Source: Morchella semilibera
Taxonomy: Eukaryota > Ascomycota > Pezizomycetes > Pezizales > Morchellaceae
NCBI GenBank assembly: GCA_009192285.1
Contig: WBVU01000003.1
Span: 3,937,973 to 4,001,972 of the forward strand
Length of the DNA: 64,000 nt
Direction: 5' to 3'
In this document: one piece after another, positions 34,273 through 45,681 of the stretch
How positions within the stretch are numbered: the stretch's first letter is position 1
How the letters are laid out: each line of letters begins with the position of its first letter
Notes under the pieces: model-generated
What the model saw: the letters and a program-made list of their open reading frames with translations, nothing else
Told to the model about the DNA's origin: nothing
Database searches by the model: none
Position numbers and translations under genes: made by a program

Positions 34273-36049
34273 ATGAGTCCCGTACATACACTTGTATCTC
34301 TAACTGAGGAGCTGAGAAATGACGATAAAGTGAAGCTTGCTGGGGTCGATGTGGATGGACAACTCCGAGGTATGTCTAAGCTCACGAATCTACAATGTGT
34401 TGCTTTCGAGTCATCAAACTTATTTTCCTCTAAGGGAAACTCATCTCGAGAAAAAAGTTTTTCTCAATCGCCGAATCTGGTTTCGGATTTTGTTCTGTAA
34501 TCTTTGGATGGGATATGCATGACAAAACATATTTTCGCGAGCTCCTTATATCAAACGCCAAGAACGGATACCGTGATCTTCTAGCGAAAATAGATCTTCA
34601 AAGCTTCAGAAGGATACCTTGGGAAGATGCCGGGGGTGACCATATAAAGGGTTCAAACGGCGTGCCATTCTTTTTGGTCACTTTTCATGACCCCGACTCG
34701 GGACAGCCGATCCCACCTTGCCCACGAGGGCTACTAGGGAATATTGTGAATAAGGTGGGAGAGAAAGGATGGAAAGCCATGGCTGGAGGTTTGACCCCAT
34801 ATCTTGATTTTCTGTTAGGATAACAGGAAGACTAATGCCAACCCCCCTCCCCTTCAAGCTGAATATGAATTTTTCAATTTCCAAGAGACTTCAAAAAGTG
34901 TCAAGGAGGGAGGTGGGACGGATCTGGAACATTTGACACCAGGGATGTTCGGGTATTCTCTCACAAGACCTGTACAAAACCAGGAGTTCTACTACAGTGT
35001 TTTTGATACATGTAAGGTCTTAAGAGAAGAACACCAACATACCAAGAACTAATGATATCTAATCTTTTCTTTAGGCAAAGATTTCAATGTCCCGATAGAG
35101 GGCTGGCACACAGAATCTGGTCCTGGAGTTTACGAGGCTGCTTTGGAATTTGGAGAGGTGTCCATAATGGCTGATCGAGCTAGTTTGTTCAAGTAAGTTA
35201 GCGGCGGATTCAGGACTCTGTTTGGCAAACACAGGAGGTCTAACTTTATTTATTTAGATATGTTGTCAAATCTTTGGGGTCCAAATATGGCATAATGCCT
35301 TGTTTCATGGCAAAACCAAAAGAGGGACTGCCTGGAAATTCGGGGCACATGCATAGTAAGGACTTTATCCCTCCACGAGATTTCTTTTGCCTGCATATGC
35401 GATACCACGAACTGAACTAAAGACCTCTATCCTATTAGTATCACTTGTTGATTCAGAGGGAAAAAATCTCTTTGCTCGGCCTGAATATGACGAAAGTGCA
35501 CCATATTCAGACGCATCCCACCTTTCTGACCTGGGACGTCACTTTCTTGCAGGCATGTTGGAAGGTCTCCCATCTATAATGCCCATTCTAGCACCGACAG
35601 TGAACTCTTACAAGCGCCTCGTTGAGAATTTCTGGGCACCAGTGACGGTGTCTTGGGGACTTGAACATCGTGCAGCTTCTATACGTCTCATTGCTCCACC
35701 AACAGCTTCGTCAAAATCTACACGCTTCGAGATCCGGACCCCTGGAGCGGATGCTAATCCATTTTATGTTTTGAGCGCGATTCTTGCAACTGGTTTGCGA
35801 GGGATCGAGAAAAAGATTGAACTAACTATTCCCCCTCTTGGCAAAGGTGATGAAACGGGGGGTGGTGAGCGTTTGGCAAGAAATTTAATGGATGGTGTCA
35901 GAAAAATGAGGGAGGATGGAAGTGTGGCGCGAGAGGTTCTTGGGGATGAGTTTGTGGAGCATTTCACAGGAACTAGAGAACATGAATGGAAGCTTTGGGA
36001 AGAAGCAGTAACGGATTGGGAAGTAAAAAGATATGTTGAGACAGTTTAA
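34273..36049 (+). CDS. Glutamine-synthetase-family ligase (gamma-glutamyl ligase type)
   Basis: ATP-dependent glutamate-amine ligase fold, 476 residues. Exons 34273-34369, 34435-34788, 34859-35011, 35075-35192, 35258-35355 and 35439-36049 join in frame. Landmarks: GFGFCSVIFGWDMHDKTYF, AEYEFFNF (metal Glu), GWHTESGPGVYEAAL (metal Glu pair), NSGHMHISLVD (His-rich nucleotide loop), NSYKRLVENFWAP (ATP/glutamate loop) and RIEIRTPGADANPFYVLSA-like RFEIRTPGADANPFY. It is longer than eukaryotic GlnII (about 360 aa) and resembles bacterial GSI-type and gamma-glutamyl-amine ligases found in fungi. It probably acts on an amine rather than ammonia, but that is inference. The divergent SDR neighbour fits a small catabolic pair. 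Confidence 0.88.
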
Positions 36050-36200
36050 ATACATGTATCCGACGTATCCACGTAGGGGTTCTATTTTATACATGTATGT
36101 TCGAGGCGTGTGTATTTAAGCGCATAAGATTTGTCTTGATACCGTGAAATACGCTAATTCTAAGGTCTCCTTTCCTTTATAAACATAAATGTAAGTACAT

Positions 36201-36290
36201 GTACTACGGGTGTAGGGGTAAGTCTCCAGAACTACGGCCATGGTTGCAACAGGCCATAGTTCTGGAGACTTACCCCTACACCCGTAGTAC
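36201..36290. repeat. Hairpin element, family H1 copy C (90 bp)
   Basis: Arms of 39 bp with a single mismatch, starting GTACTACGGGTGTAGGGGTA and ending with its reverse complement. The loop ATGGTTGCAACA shares GGTTGCAACA with copy B. The left border sits directly after TACAT, so it reads TACATGTAC. Confidence 0.9.
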
Positions 36291-36612
36291 ATAACAGATG
36301 ACTACCGGGCATCGAGGCCTTATTCTGATTAAGACTAGCGTTTTGAGTCTACATAACTACATGTACATACATGTACACGCACACAGGTTTCGCGGCAACG
36401 GTTGTTGTTTTAGGTACAAGCTGTGTAGTACATACATGTACATGTACCTAGACTTCAGTTAATATGGTATTGATACAGTCTTCTTTCTACTATGCTGGTT
36501 CAATTCAGTATCCGTCACTCAATTCTGTAGTCCTATGGTAGTGATTATATCCATTGTTGCAAAAAGATCTATCTACATGTACTTAGTTAGAATATAAGAA
36601 TTGCATACTAAA

Positions 36613-36677
36613 GTACTTGCCGCGAGAATAAGTGTAAACCGCACAATTTGGCGGAAACTTATTCTCACCGCAAGTAT
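36613..36677. repeat. Hairpin element, family H2 (about 65 bp)
   Basis: GTACTTGCCGCGAGAATAAG faces CTTATTCTCACCGCAAGTAT, with an inner pairing of CCGC and GCGG around a short AT-rich loop. Two mismatches in the outer arms. Unrelated in sequence to family H1. Confidence 0.75.
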
Positions 36678-36736
36678 GTGAAACCTTAAGCTTGCCAAGA
36701 CCTCAGATTTGCCTACATCTCAATACTCTCTTACAT

Positions 36737-36835
36737 GTACAGCGTCAGGTAACAAGTGATGGAATGCCCTGAGGTATACCAAATGTTGGTCACTGTGTTC
36801 CATCACTTATTACCTGCTGCTGTACTTATCTATCA
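36737..36835. repeat. Hairpin element, family H3 (99 bp)
   Basis: Arms of about 28 bp: GTACAGCGTCAGGTAACAAG on the left and the complement of GTACAGCAGCAGGTAATAAG on the right, then GTGATGGAA on both. About three mismatches, loop of about 43 nt. Its left border lies in TTACATGTAC. Confidence 0.8.
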
Positions 36836-37519
36836 TACATATAAACTACATATAGATGTACTTACATATAGCTGCTCCTCAACAGTAACACATATTCATA
36901 GACATAGGCCGTTTTCATGAATATAGCTTTTGTTTTAACTCGTAGGTTTTAATACAATGTCATAAATAGAGTACATAAAGTACTACATGTAGTATGTAAA
37001 GCCCCAACCCAAAAGTTTTCGTGAAAGCCTGGAAGTAGTTGAATGGTGAACCCCATACAAAATCTACCTATATAGCAATGGGGTTCTCCACTACAATATT
37101 TTATTACACCTTAACCACTCCTTTTTACTAATTCAAAATGTGCAAAATGCTTCTCCCAAGGGTAAAATTTTTTTTTACCTCTGTTCATCGTTATAATTAA
37201 TTATGTTGTGGCTCTTGGAACCTGGTTCCACCTAGTTTGGGCGGTAATTGGGTAGGGACTTTACCTACATGCATGCAACACTGCATGATTGCAACTGCCA
37301 ACTTGGGAAAAATAGGCCACCCTGTCCGGGTGTGCGTGCGTCAGTACGGGTCGGGCCGTGATTAGAGATTTTAGGCTAGGCATCAATTTTGAGTCTACTC
37401 TACGCAGCTATTCAATGTCATCCATGCAAAGGAGCGCCCAGTGGGAAGGGAGAGAACGTGGCACCATGATTTCCTGGGCTATATATATTCCATGATCTCT
37501 ATAGAGATATCCCAAAGAT

Positions 37520-39388
37520 TCCGGCACACTCTACCGCTCGAACCAGGATGGGGGCGAAGGAGCTATTGAGGGGCCTTTACTTTCTTCCCTACGCGGATAT
37601 ATCAGGTCTGCAGAAGTGGAAGAAGATAGTGACCAGCTCCGGCAAAAGTTACAAGAAGTTGTGAATTCTAGGTTGCTCAATATAACTAGTGCAACACACG
37701 AAGACCTGTTTGAATGCGAGGATTCAGAATCAGACGCCCCAAATATTGTTGGAGTACTGAGATGGATTTTAACTCCCGAGTTCAAACGAAACCATCGAGT
37801 TTATCCGACTCGTTCTCTGAAGGTTTGGGCTTTGGCAGTAATAATGGCCCAGCTTGGACTCGAAGTGGGCTCTGCAATGCACGTTATTTCCTCGGAGAAG
37901 GAATATGGGGACTATATCGACAATGTTGGCTATCAGTCAACATACCAAGAGGCTTTTCTTGTCACGGCGAGTGGCCTTCCTACCGACCCTGAAACCTTTA
38001 GAGGTCTCCTATTTCATCGAAACCTCGAATTGGTTCCATCCGATCAATTCCCCGTATAGCTTTTCGACATCTTAGTAACGGTGGTCCGGTCAATACAGTT
38101 CTGTCTGAAGTTTGGGACTTCACTTTCAACTATGTTCTTGATTTACTCAAGCCACCTCCACGGAGAAAAGATGAAGTAGACATTCTATTCACCAAAGAGG
38201 CCCTTAAAAGTTTCGAGGAAAAGAGTTCTTATGTACCTGCAAACCCTAGATTGACCGACACCTTACAATGGCTTACTCACGTCATATCTAAACCCCTACA
38301 GAAATTTCTGCCCTCCAAGTTCTCCCGGATTGAGGATATCTGGGTTATAACAAATTCAATTGGCCAATTTCAAGGCCTTACAGATGATTATGTCGATTTG
38401 CCTAAGGGCGACGATGCGGATAGCTGGTATGTGGCTAGGGCTGCTGTTTTGGCCACAATATATGCTCTCTGCAGTAGATGGCTTCATCAGGATGATAGTA
38501 TGGTAGATCTACTAGACACGGAGGTTGCCTTCTGCCCAGATTTCATTCGGCGGGGCAATCTAGCCCCATAGACTTCATTTACATGTTTTCACACAAAAGT
38601 GTTCTCCGAAAAAACGGCGTCAACCTGGACTGGTGGTTGGGAATTTGGTACCTGGATGAGGCATGATAGGTGGTTGCATTTACTGTATCTGGTTTTTCTC
38701 TGGTGGTACTGAAAGCAATGATATCAAAAACAGGCTTTCTAGCTCATCAACTCGTACACAATACCTCAATACCACAATACTAGGTTTCCAGAAGAACGGT
38801 ATAGTCATGATCCCGGATATCTTAATACATCCCTCGGCGGAACCAGCATCTTGGTTTAGATACTACCTACGTGTGGGGCAGGTACTCGACTTGCCGCTCG
38901 ACCAAGACGGATTTATATGCCACAGCAACAAATTTAATAGTCCTCAGACTAAGTCTAGTTTATCCGGAACAATTACGAGGTCATTAGAAAACAAGCCATC
39001 CGACGTACTCATACGCCTCGATGTGGAACCCTGGTGGGAATTTGACCCAGCCACCGTCATATTCCAGGTGAGAGTTGGCGGTATTGTTAAGGAAATATTC
39101 AGCCCCAAAGCCATCTACGAAAAGGAGATTTACGAAATGAAGCAGTGCGAGTGCCAGAGCCTCAACACATCTATGGTACAACTGAAGGAAGATGTCATGG
39201 TCTACCGTGTCTCCGAATATCTGTCCTGTAAAAAGGAAAAGAACCCTAAAAACCCCATAATCGTACAAACCGGCGGGGACCAGATAGTTTGCCTTGCTTT
39301 GTCCCCTCCGCGTTCTAATTGGAAAGGCTCAAGCTCATGTTTGAATTGTCTTAATTCTGATTATATTCGTTCCTTTTATGTACTCTAA
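37520..39388 (+). pseudogene. Decayed, 5'-truncated paralogue of the orphan gene at 27391-29712
   Basis: Translations in several frames match the 773-aa orphan protein in order: EGPLLSSLRGYI, YPTRSLKVWALAVIMAQLG, WDFTFNYVLDLL, ATIYALCSRWLHQDD, DTEVAFCPDFIRRGNLAP, a VGQVLDLPLDQDG block, DVEPWWEFD, CEC and IVQTGGD. The N-terminal third of the family protein is missing and the reading frame is interrupted several times, so no full protein is expected. It points the opposite way to the intact copy, with the SDR and ligase genes between them. The match runs to the C-terminus. An alternative is a set of unrecognised introns, but stops inside conserved blocks argue against that. Confidence 0.8.
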
Positions 39389-39761
39389 TTACTCACCTAT
39401 GGGATTTCCTTTTATTTTTCTTGCTTGACTGTCGGGACTATTTTTTATCTTTGGTGGCCTTTAGGCTTTAGTTGACTGGCTTTCCTACTTGGTTTGGTTC
39501 CTGTATACATATATATAAATCATCGTTTTGAATTCAATTGTTTTGTGGTTTTTCTTTCTAGCTGCATGATATATGATCATGTTATGTTCAATTAAAAGAG
39601 CAGATATTTCGGTACTTTGCTCGAGGAGCACCAATTACTTGTAAGTTGTGACTGAAAGGATTATGGTAGTTATAGTTTATCTGTACTGGGGGGACTTGTC
39701 TATCCTCATGAGTCTATGGCCACCCAAAACCCGCTACGGAGCATCCGCAAGCTAAGCAAAA

Positions 39762-40031
39762 CCTAGGGCCCGTTTGGGAGCCGTCTGAATTAAACGGAGT
39801 TACTAAAGCTTGAAGCTTCGTCCTGGTGAAAACCTTGTTCTGGGAAAATAAGTAGTGTTTAGTGGTCGTAGGCCCAGAAAACAACGTTAACCCCATGAAA
39901 CAGAGTTTTTAGATAGTAGCTTAGAGTATTTGCATAGTCTCTCAAACAAACTCCATCCTAAGATTTCTCCGTCCCCACTAAAGCGGGGCTTCCTGCGGCC
40001 TCGGCTCCCAAACGGGCGCCGGGCCCTTAGG
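39762..40031. mobile_element. hAT-like MITE, about 270 bp
   Basis: Terminal inverted repeats: left CCTAGGGCCCGTTTGGGAGC (then CG), right the complement of CCTAAGGGCCCGGC followed by GCCCGTTTGGGAGCCG, so the right arm has a small insertion. No coding capacity. The GGGCCCGTTTGG start is shared with 52650-52800. No certain target duplication can be called. Confidence 0.75.
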
Positions 40032-40280
40032 CAGGTACAAAACAGCCCCTTACAGCCCAGACCACTACCCAAGATCGATACCTATGGTATTGTACTCTAT
40101 GTACATAAAGTATTCATAGATCACATTTAAATAAAAGAAGCTGGGCTGGTTGCGCCACGAAGACCCCTCAGGTCTAAAAAAATAAGTTAACGCCGTGAAT
40201 ATAAACCCAAGATTTACAGTATAAACGAAAAACTCCCACAAACGCCAAGACCAACATCGCCAAGAAATACATGCAAGGAA

Positions 40281-40331
40281 TCGATCAGCCACAACATTGT
40301 CTAGCCCGACCTTAAGCGTACCCGCCGCAAT
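40281..40331 (-). repeat. Dispersed repeat R2, right copy
   Basis: Reverse-complement match of 31041-31091. It ends only 7 bp from the stop codon of the membrane-protein gene, so it may lie in that gene's 3' untranslated region. Confidence 0.7.
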
Positions 40332-40338
40332 CGAGTAA

Positions 40339-41199
40339 TTAAATCATATCTAGTTGCTGGGGTTTTGGTGTAGTTGGCGGTCTCGTTCCCACCGGTGTTA
40401 ATGTTTTTCGGTAGCTTTCATAGCTACTTCTAGTCTCGCTCCTATTGATCACACTAGGCCCAAATCTATCCTCGATTATAGCACTGGTTGTATCTCGAGG
40501 CCTCTCGTCGGGCTTTTTTGGTGGTGCCGTAGGCGCAAGACTTTCGCGGGAGTAGTTGTTTCCCTTTTCGAGATCGTACGGTGGGATGCCTGTGTATCCA
40601 TCCTCATGATACTTTGGCGAAGGTTGATTCCATTTCGCTGGGGATGTGAGATCTTTACTCTTCCACGCAGGAAAGTTGAGCTCCTTTTCTGACATTCCAG
40701 CGTGGGCGTAGGAGATTGTGGGTGCCTCCAACGACGCTTGGCCGGCTTGAGGGTAGTCATATGCTCGCTCGTCTCTTGGGTACTCATAATGTGGTTCTTC
40801 GGGAATTCCCCAGATGGAGTCGGTCGACTCTCTACGGGTATTTATGGAGTGGGATGCAGCACGAACTTTGCGGCGCTGGATCGCCTTTATGATGCAATGG
40901 GCAGCAAAGCAGACGAGTGCTAGAAACAACAGGCCACAGACGACTCCCAGAACGACGTACATCACGTTTCGATGATAAGATGGTGTTTTGTTTATTGAAA
41001 AGTTGACAGCGGGGCTGGAGGTGACGAAGTTTCCTGTACGAAATTTGGGGTCACGTCCTGCTAACCCGTGACTAAAATCGTTGGTGCGAGCTGATGAATC
41101 TAGAGAGCAAGCTGTAGGGACAGCGTGAAATAATGGTAGTAAAAGAGTGATTAAGCGAATGTGAAGGGTTAATGAACGGGGGCGATATAGAAGTGCCAT
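40339..41199 (-). CDS. Single-pass membrane protein with signal peptide
   Basis: 286 residues in one exon from the ATG at 41199. A hydrophobic N-terminal signal (LITLLLPLFHAVPTACS) is followed by a short ectodomain with a possible N-glycosylation site (NFSINK). One membrane span (VMYVVLGVVCGLLFLALVCF) follows, then a basic stop-transfer run (KAIQRRKVRA). The cytoplasmic tail of about 170 residues is rich in Pro, Ser, Tyr and charged residues (several YPRDERAYDYPQ-like and PPKKP runs). The layout is that of a type I membrane protein, perhaps a wall or surface sensor-like protein; I recognise no family. Frames upstream of this ATG have only non-ATG starts. Confidence 0.65.
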   Translation of the reverse strand: MALLYRPRSLTLHIRLITLLLPLFHAVPTACSLDSSARTNDFSHGLAGRDPKFRTGNFVTSSPAVNFSINKTPSYHRNVMYVVLGVVCGLLFLALVCFAAHCIIKAIQRRKVRAASHSINTRRESTDSIWGIPEEPHYEYPRDERAYDYPQAGQASLEAPTISYAHAGMSEKELNFPAWKSKDLTSPAKWNQPSPKYHEDGYTGIPPYDLEKGNNYSRESLAPTAPPKKPDERPRDTTSAIIEDRFGPSVINRSETRSSYESYRKTLTPVGTRPPTTPKPQQLDMI

Positions 41200-42672
41200 T
41201 AGTTTGAGAGAAATATACGATCTTATATTGAGCACGTTTCCCCTGCTGATAATAATAGAGTGTATGCTGCACTGCGCCTGTGCCTCTTGGATATTTGAGG
41301 ATCGATAATGTAAGGTAAGTTTAGAAACGATGCGTAGTTATCTATCTGCCAATATGTACTACTTTTGAAACGTCCGATTCGTGCGGACTGTACCTCTTTT
41401 GAACCCCAAGAAAATCGAGAGGTGATTAATATGACAAACCAGGAATGAGAGGTACCTCGGTGGAAGTGGAGACATTGTTTTTGAGAAAAATTTACTGTAT
41501 AGGTTGGCTGTATATCGTGTTGGAATTTTGCGCAATTGAATCAATACGATGATTTTCGGGGATGTGAGTACTAGCTTGTAATCTGGATGAGGTGTGGTTG
41601 TCGACCGGTTCAGTATCCGGTAGAGAGGCCCGGTCGATGCACGTGCCACATGGTCGTCGATGAACCTGGGGCTCAGATTGGGAGTTCTTGTGGCTTTGTG
41701 CAACGGCTAATTAAGGCTCGATCGGGCGCTACTAAGTAAGAATAATACATACGTACTACATGTAAATACACTTAACTGTAGCCGTCAATAGGAATGTCAA
41801 GGAGGTGTCTGCCTACTACATACAAGTACATACATCTTGCAGGTATATATTGATACACGAAAGTACCGAAGTTTCAGCCTTTGAATAATATTAGTGTTCT
41901 GCTGAGCTGCCATGATATCATGATCAGGAAGTACTTTATTCTCGAGCTCTGACAAAGAGAATCCCTTCTTACCGGTGACATATGAACCAGAGAGTGCGAA
42001 CGACAAAGTCAATATGCTTGTACCTATCACCTTCAATATATGCAGGCTTCTATGATCAAATTATAAGACCACAGCTGGAGTGGTCGCTTTGGTGGCTATA
42101 GCCAGTCCAAATAGCCTTCGACACAGTTTCTCACTCGGTGGTACCTCATCACATCACTGAGAGGGCTTCTTTTTGGGAGTACATGTAACTAAGTTGTGTA
42201 GTTGCGTCGGCGGTCTAGAGTACACGAAAAGGTAAACCTGGGTCTAATTGGGTTCGGGAGAGGATTGGTGTCTGATGTCCTCCCGGTCGAGGCTTATGCG
42301 GCGCGGGACCCGAAGCTTACAAGGACCCCGTCCTGTTTAACATGTATTCTCCGAACCTTAGTCACTTCCATAGATGTTCCTATCAGGCCAGGCGCCGCTG
42401 AGCTCTGGCAGCTCTGTGGGGTATCCCGAGGTTAGGGTAGGTTATGTGTGTGAGACCGCCGGAGACTGAAGGTGGTGGTGGTACATACATGTAGGTAGTC
42501 GTTGTCCTCGGTTCGGCCACGGGGAAGGCTACTGTCGGCTCCTGCCAACTCTCCCTCCACCCGCAATATTATTCACATGATTTGACCTCTTTCCTCCCTC
42601 GTTCTCCTTTCCCCGCATTCTACAATTATCATCAATCAATTGGTGTTTGTCTCCTACCTCATATTTTAGATC
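41200..42672. other. Intergenic region, no gene supported
   Basis: Lies between divergent genes (membrane protein on minus, methylcitrate dehydratase on plus). A pyrimidine-rich stretch at 42580-42670 is the likely promoter/leader of the latter. A short frame at 41800-42036 starts with a non-ATG codon and was not accepted. Confidence 0.5.
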
Positions 42673-44499
42673 ATGTCCTTTTTGGCACGTTCCCTGTCAA
42701 GGTCTGCTGCGGTCCCTCGTGCAGTTTCTCGTCGTGTTTCCCCCGCGCTCTGCCGTCAGATCTCAGCCCGTTCGTCATTCACACCAGCAGCATCTCAGAA
42801 ATCTATCATATCACCACGAGCATTCTCCACAATGTCCTCAAGGCAGAGCACTGTTCATGGAATTGTGAACCAGAACGAAAAGCCTGAGCCTGATCAGGTT
42901 CTCCAGGACATTGCTGATTATGTCCATAACTACGAGATTACTTCACCTCTAGCTGTATGTCCGCTCATCTTCTTTAGTTTTCATATTTCATCCCTTGTAT
43001 AATTCTAGATCTCCATGGATAATTTTTGGTGGGACTGAGATCGTGTTTGCTTGGGGAAAGCTGTTCTAATGAAAGTGGGGTAGTGGGAAACTGCACGTCT
43101 ATGCCTTATCGATACATTGGGGTGTGGTCTGGAGGCATTGAAGTTCCCGCAATGCACAGATCTTCTAGGACCTGTTGTGGAAGGTATACCTTGCATCCAT
43201 CTCTCTCAATTTCTTCAAACTAAAAAAAAAAAATCAATAGGCACCATCGTTCCAAACGGCACCAAGGTCCCTGGAACCCCTTACCAGCTTGACCCGATCC
43301 GCGGAGCCTTTAACATCGGTACTGCCATTAGATGGCTCGATTACAACGATTGTTGGCTTGCCGCTGAGTGGGGTCACCCCTCAGACAATTTGGGTGGTAT
43401 TCTCGCGGTGGCCGACTGGCTTGCCCGTACCAACAAGGCCAAGGGACTTCCCGCACCCAAGATTAAGGATGTCCTCGAAGCAATGATTAAGGCACACGAG
43501 ATCCAAGGATGTCTCGCCCTTGAGAACTCTTTCAACCGCGTGGGCCTTGACCATGTTGTTCTCGTCAAGGTCGCTACTACCGCTGTTGTCTCCAAGCTCC
43601 TTGGACTCAATCGCGACCAAACCATTGATGCTGTCTCACAGGCATGGGTTGATGGCCAGTCTCTTCGTACTTATCGCCACGTTCCTAACACAATGTCTCG
43701 GAAGTCATGGGCTGCCGGTGACGCTTGCTCTCGAGCTGTCAACCTTGCATTGTTGGTAAAGAAGGGGATGGGGGGTATCCCATCTGTCCTTACCGCTAAA
43801 ACATGGGGTTTCTACGATGTCCTTTTCAAGTCCGAGGGCTTCAAGTTCCAGCGTCCTTACGGTTCATACGTGATGGAGAACGTCCTCTTCAAGATCTCCT
43901 TCCCAGCTGAATTCCACTCTCAGACAGCTTGCGAGGCTGCCATGACTCTTCATGGTGAGCTTAAGCGTCTTGAGAAGACCACCGATGACATTGCCTCCAT
44001 CCGTATCCGGACCCAGGAAGCTGCGATCAGAATCATCGACAAGAAGGGACCTTTGAACAACTATGCTGATCGTGACCACTGCATCCAGTATATGGTTGCT
44101 GTTCCCCTCATCTACGGTCGCCTTACTGCTCAGGACTACACCGACGAGGTTGCTTCAGATCCCAGAATTGACGAGCTGAGGGCCAAGATGGAGTGTATAG
44201 AGGACAAGAGCTACTCTCTTGAATACCATGCACCGGACAAGAGGAGTATCGGAAACGCCATCCAGATCACCCTCAAGGACGGAACTGTGCTGGACGAGGT
44301 TGCAGTTGAGTACCCAGTTGGACACAAGTTCAGACGCTCGGAGGGTATCCCATTGTTGTTGGAGAAGTTTGAGAGACACGTCACTGGTCGCCTCGGAAAG
44401 GCGCAGACAGAGAAGATCATGAAGGCGAGTGAGAAACTAGAGAGCGTTCAGGAGTTAGATGTAGATGAGTATGTCAATCTCTATGTTACAGAGAAATAA
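42673..44499 (+). CDS. 2-methylcitrate dehydratase, mitochondrial (MmgE/PrpD family)
   Basis: Dehydrates 2-methylcitrate to 2-methyl-cis-aconitate in the methylcitrate cycle, which detoxifies propionyl-CoA. Exons 42673-42954, 43084-43183 and 43241-44499 join in frame to 546 residues. The first 50 or so residues are rich in Arg, Ser and Ala (MSFLARSLSRSAAVPRAVSR, then RVSPALCRQ), a typical mitochondrial presequence. Conserved blocks: ITSPLAWETARLCLIDTLGC, GAFNIGTAIRWLDYNDCWLA, WGHPSDNLGGILAVADW, SWAAGDACSRAVNLA, TWGFYDVLFK and SFPAEFHSQTACEAA. Exon 2 is only 100 nt; it uses TAG|TGGGAAACT as acceptor. Length and layout match fungal PrpD. No other methylcitrate-cycle gene is in the window. Confidence 0.94.
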
Positions 44500-45681
44500 G
44501 CGAGGCAGAAATAGCAGGGTTCTTTAGAATACAGTTATGTGTAAAGATGAGAAATAATCTTTCAATTCAATTATTCCTATCAGAAACAAAACCTTTATAG
44601 AAATTTCAATGGCAAGATTTTGTTATGTGTCAATTAGGCCTTTGCGAACAGTCTCCACCTTTTACTATTAAAGTACATGTACATACACGCTTTATCGGGC
44701 GGAATTATCCGAAAATTAACACTCGAAAAAATTGTGCTATATTATTGTTGGGACTGTTAGTACGCGTACGAGCCTCGTGGTTGCAGTACTAATGCTTGGC
44801 AAATAGCTTTCCCAAACTCGTTACTTAAACTCACCTCCGCTGTAGTATATAGCATCAATGATCGAGATTACATATAACTAGATGTATGTATATATATATA
44901 TATACAATGTTATATACCAGGCCGTAAACGGTTCTGCTAGAGGGGTTTTTTGTGAGTTACCTTAACCCCCGCTACGCATCAACGTATCAGCCAACATCCA
45001 ACACTGCAGCGGAGGATCGATCTCAACAAGTAAGCACATATACAGCTTCGCTACGCTTATAATCAACAAATTAGCCCTAAAGTAAGTTAAGGGTGAAGGG
45101 CTGAGGGGTGATGCTAATTACTGTGCGGATGTTATCCACAGTTTGCCGGACCTTCAGCACCGGTAGGATGGCAATTAGTCAATATTTATCAAACACCTTT
45201 TTGGGGGAGATTTACCTGGTTTTGGTTTAGCCTCATGGGGTTTTTTTATAGCCAGGATTCCCGAGGGGTATATGTAGCTTATCATAGCCTGGTTACATGT
45301 AGTTTATGGATGCTCTATATATATGTGTGTGTGTGAGTATAGATTCTGCTAACGTAGAACCGCCCCGGGACAATGGAACGTACTAATAATCATAAGATAT
45401 CGTTCGTTATATGGCTATATGTTTACTTATATAATATGTATACAGAGATGCCAATCAAAAAAGCCATAGATATTTAGGTTTACTTAGCCTCTTACATCCT
45501 TCAAGTATTTCGCATATCATAAATTGCATGCATGTAGTTGGTATATTATTCTTATCTCACGAATTTAATAATTAGATTATCCTCCGCCGGCTATCTTGGA
45601 GCACTCTAGTTCTGTTGCTAAAGGCTGTTGATATTCGTGGAATCCAGAACATCCCTGAGCAGCCAAGTACAAATGTGTGGT
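44500..45681. other. Intergenic, between convergent genes
   Basis: 3' flanks of the methylcitrate dehydratase (+) and pyroglutamyl peptidase (-) genes. AT repeats lie near 44886-44905 and a GT tract near 45327-45335. No gene was seen. Confidence 0.5.

Larger units (their letters stand above)
36050..37519. other. Intergenic region dense in hairpins
   Basis: Holds three different hairpin elements (36201, 36613 and 36737), each bordered by GTAC, and at least eight TACATGTA words. No gene was seen. Confidence 0.6.
39389..40338. other. Intergenic region with a hAT-like MITE
   Basis: Between the 3' ends of the pseudogene and the membrane-protein gene. It contains the 270-bp inverted-repeat element (39762-40031) and the right copy of repeat R2 (40281-40331). 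Confidence 0.6.

Noticed and set aside
37520-39388. Reading the second orphan copy as an intact multi-exon gene
   Set aside because: Stops and frame changes fall inside blocks conserved with the intact copy and lack suitable splice sites, and the N-terminal third is absent.
41797-42036. Possible small secreted protein of 79 residues on the minus strand
   Set aside because: The frame begins with TTG, not ATG, and no upstream in-frame ATG or splice acceptor was convincing.
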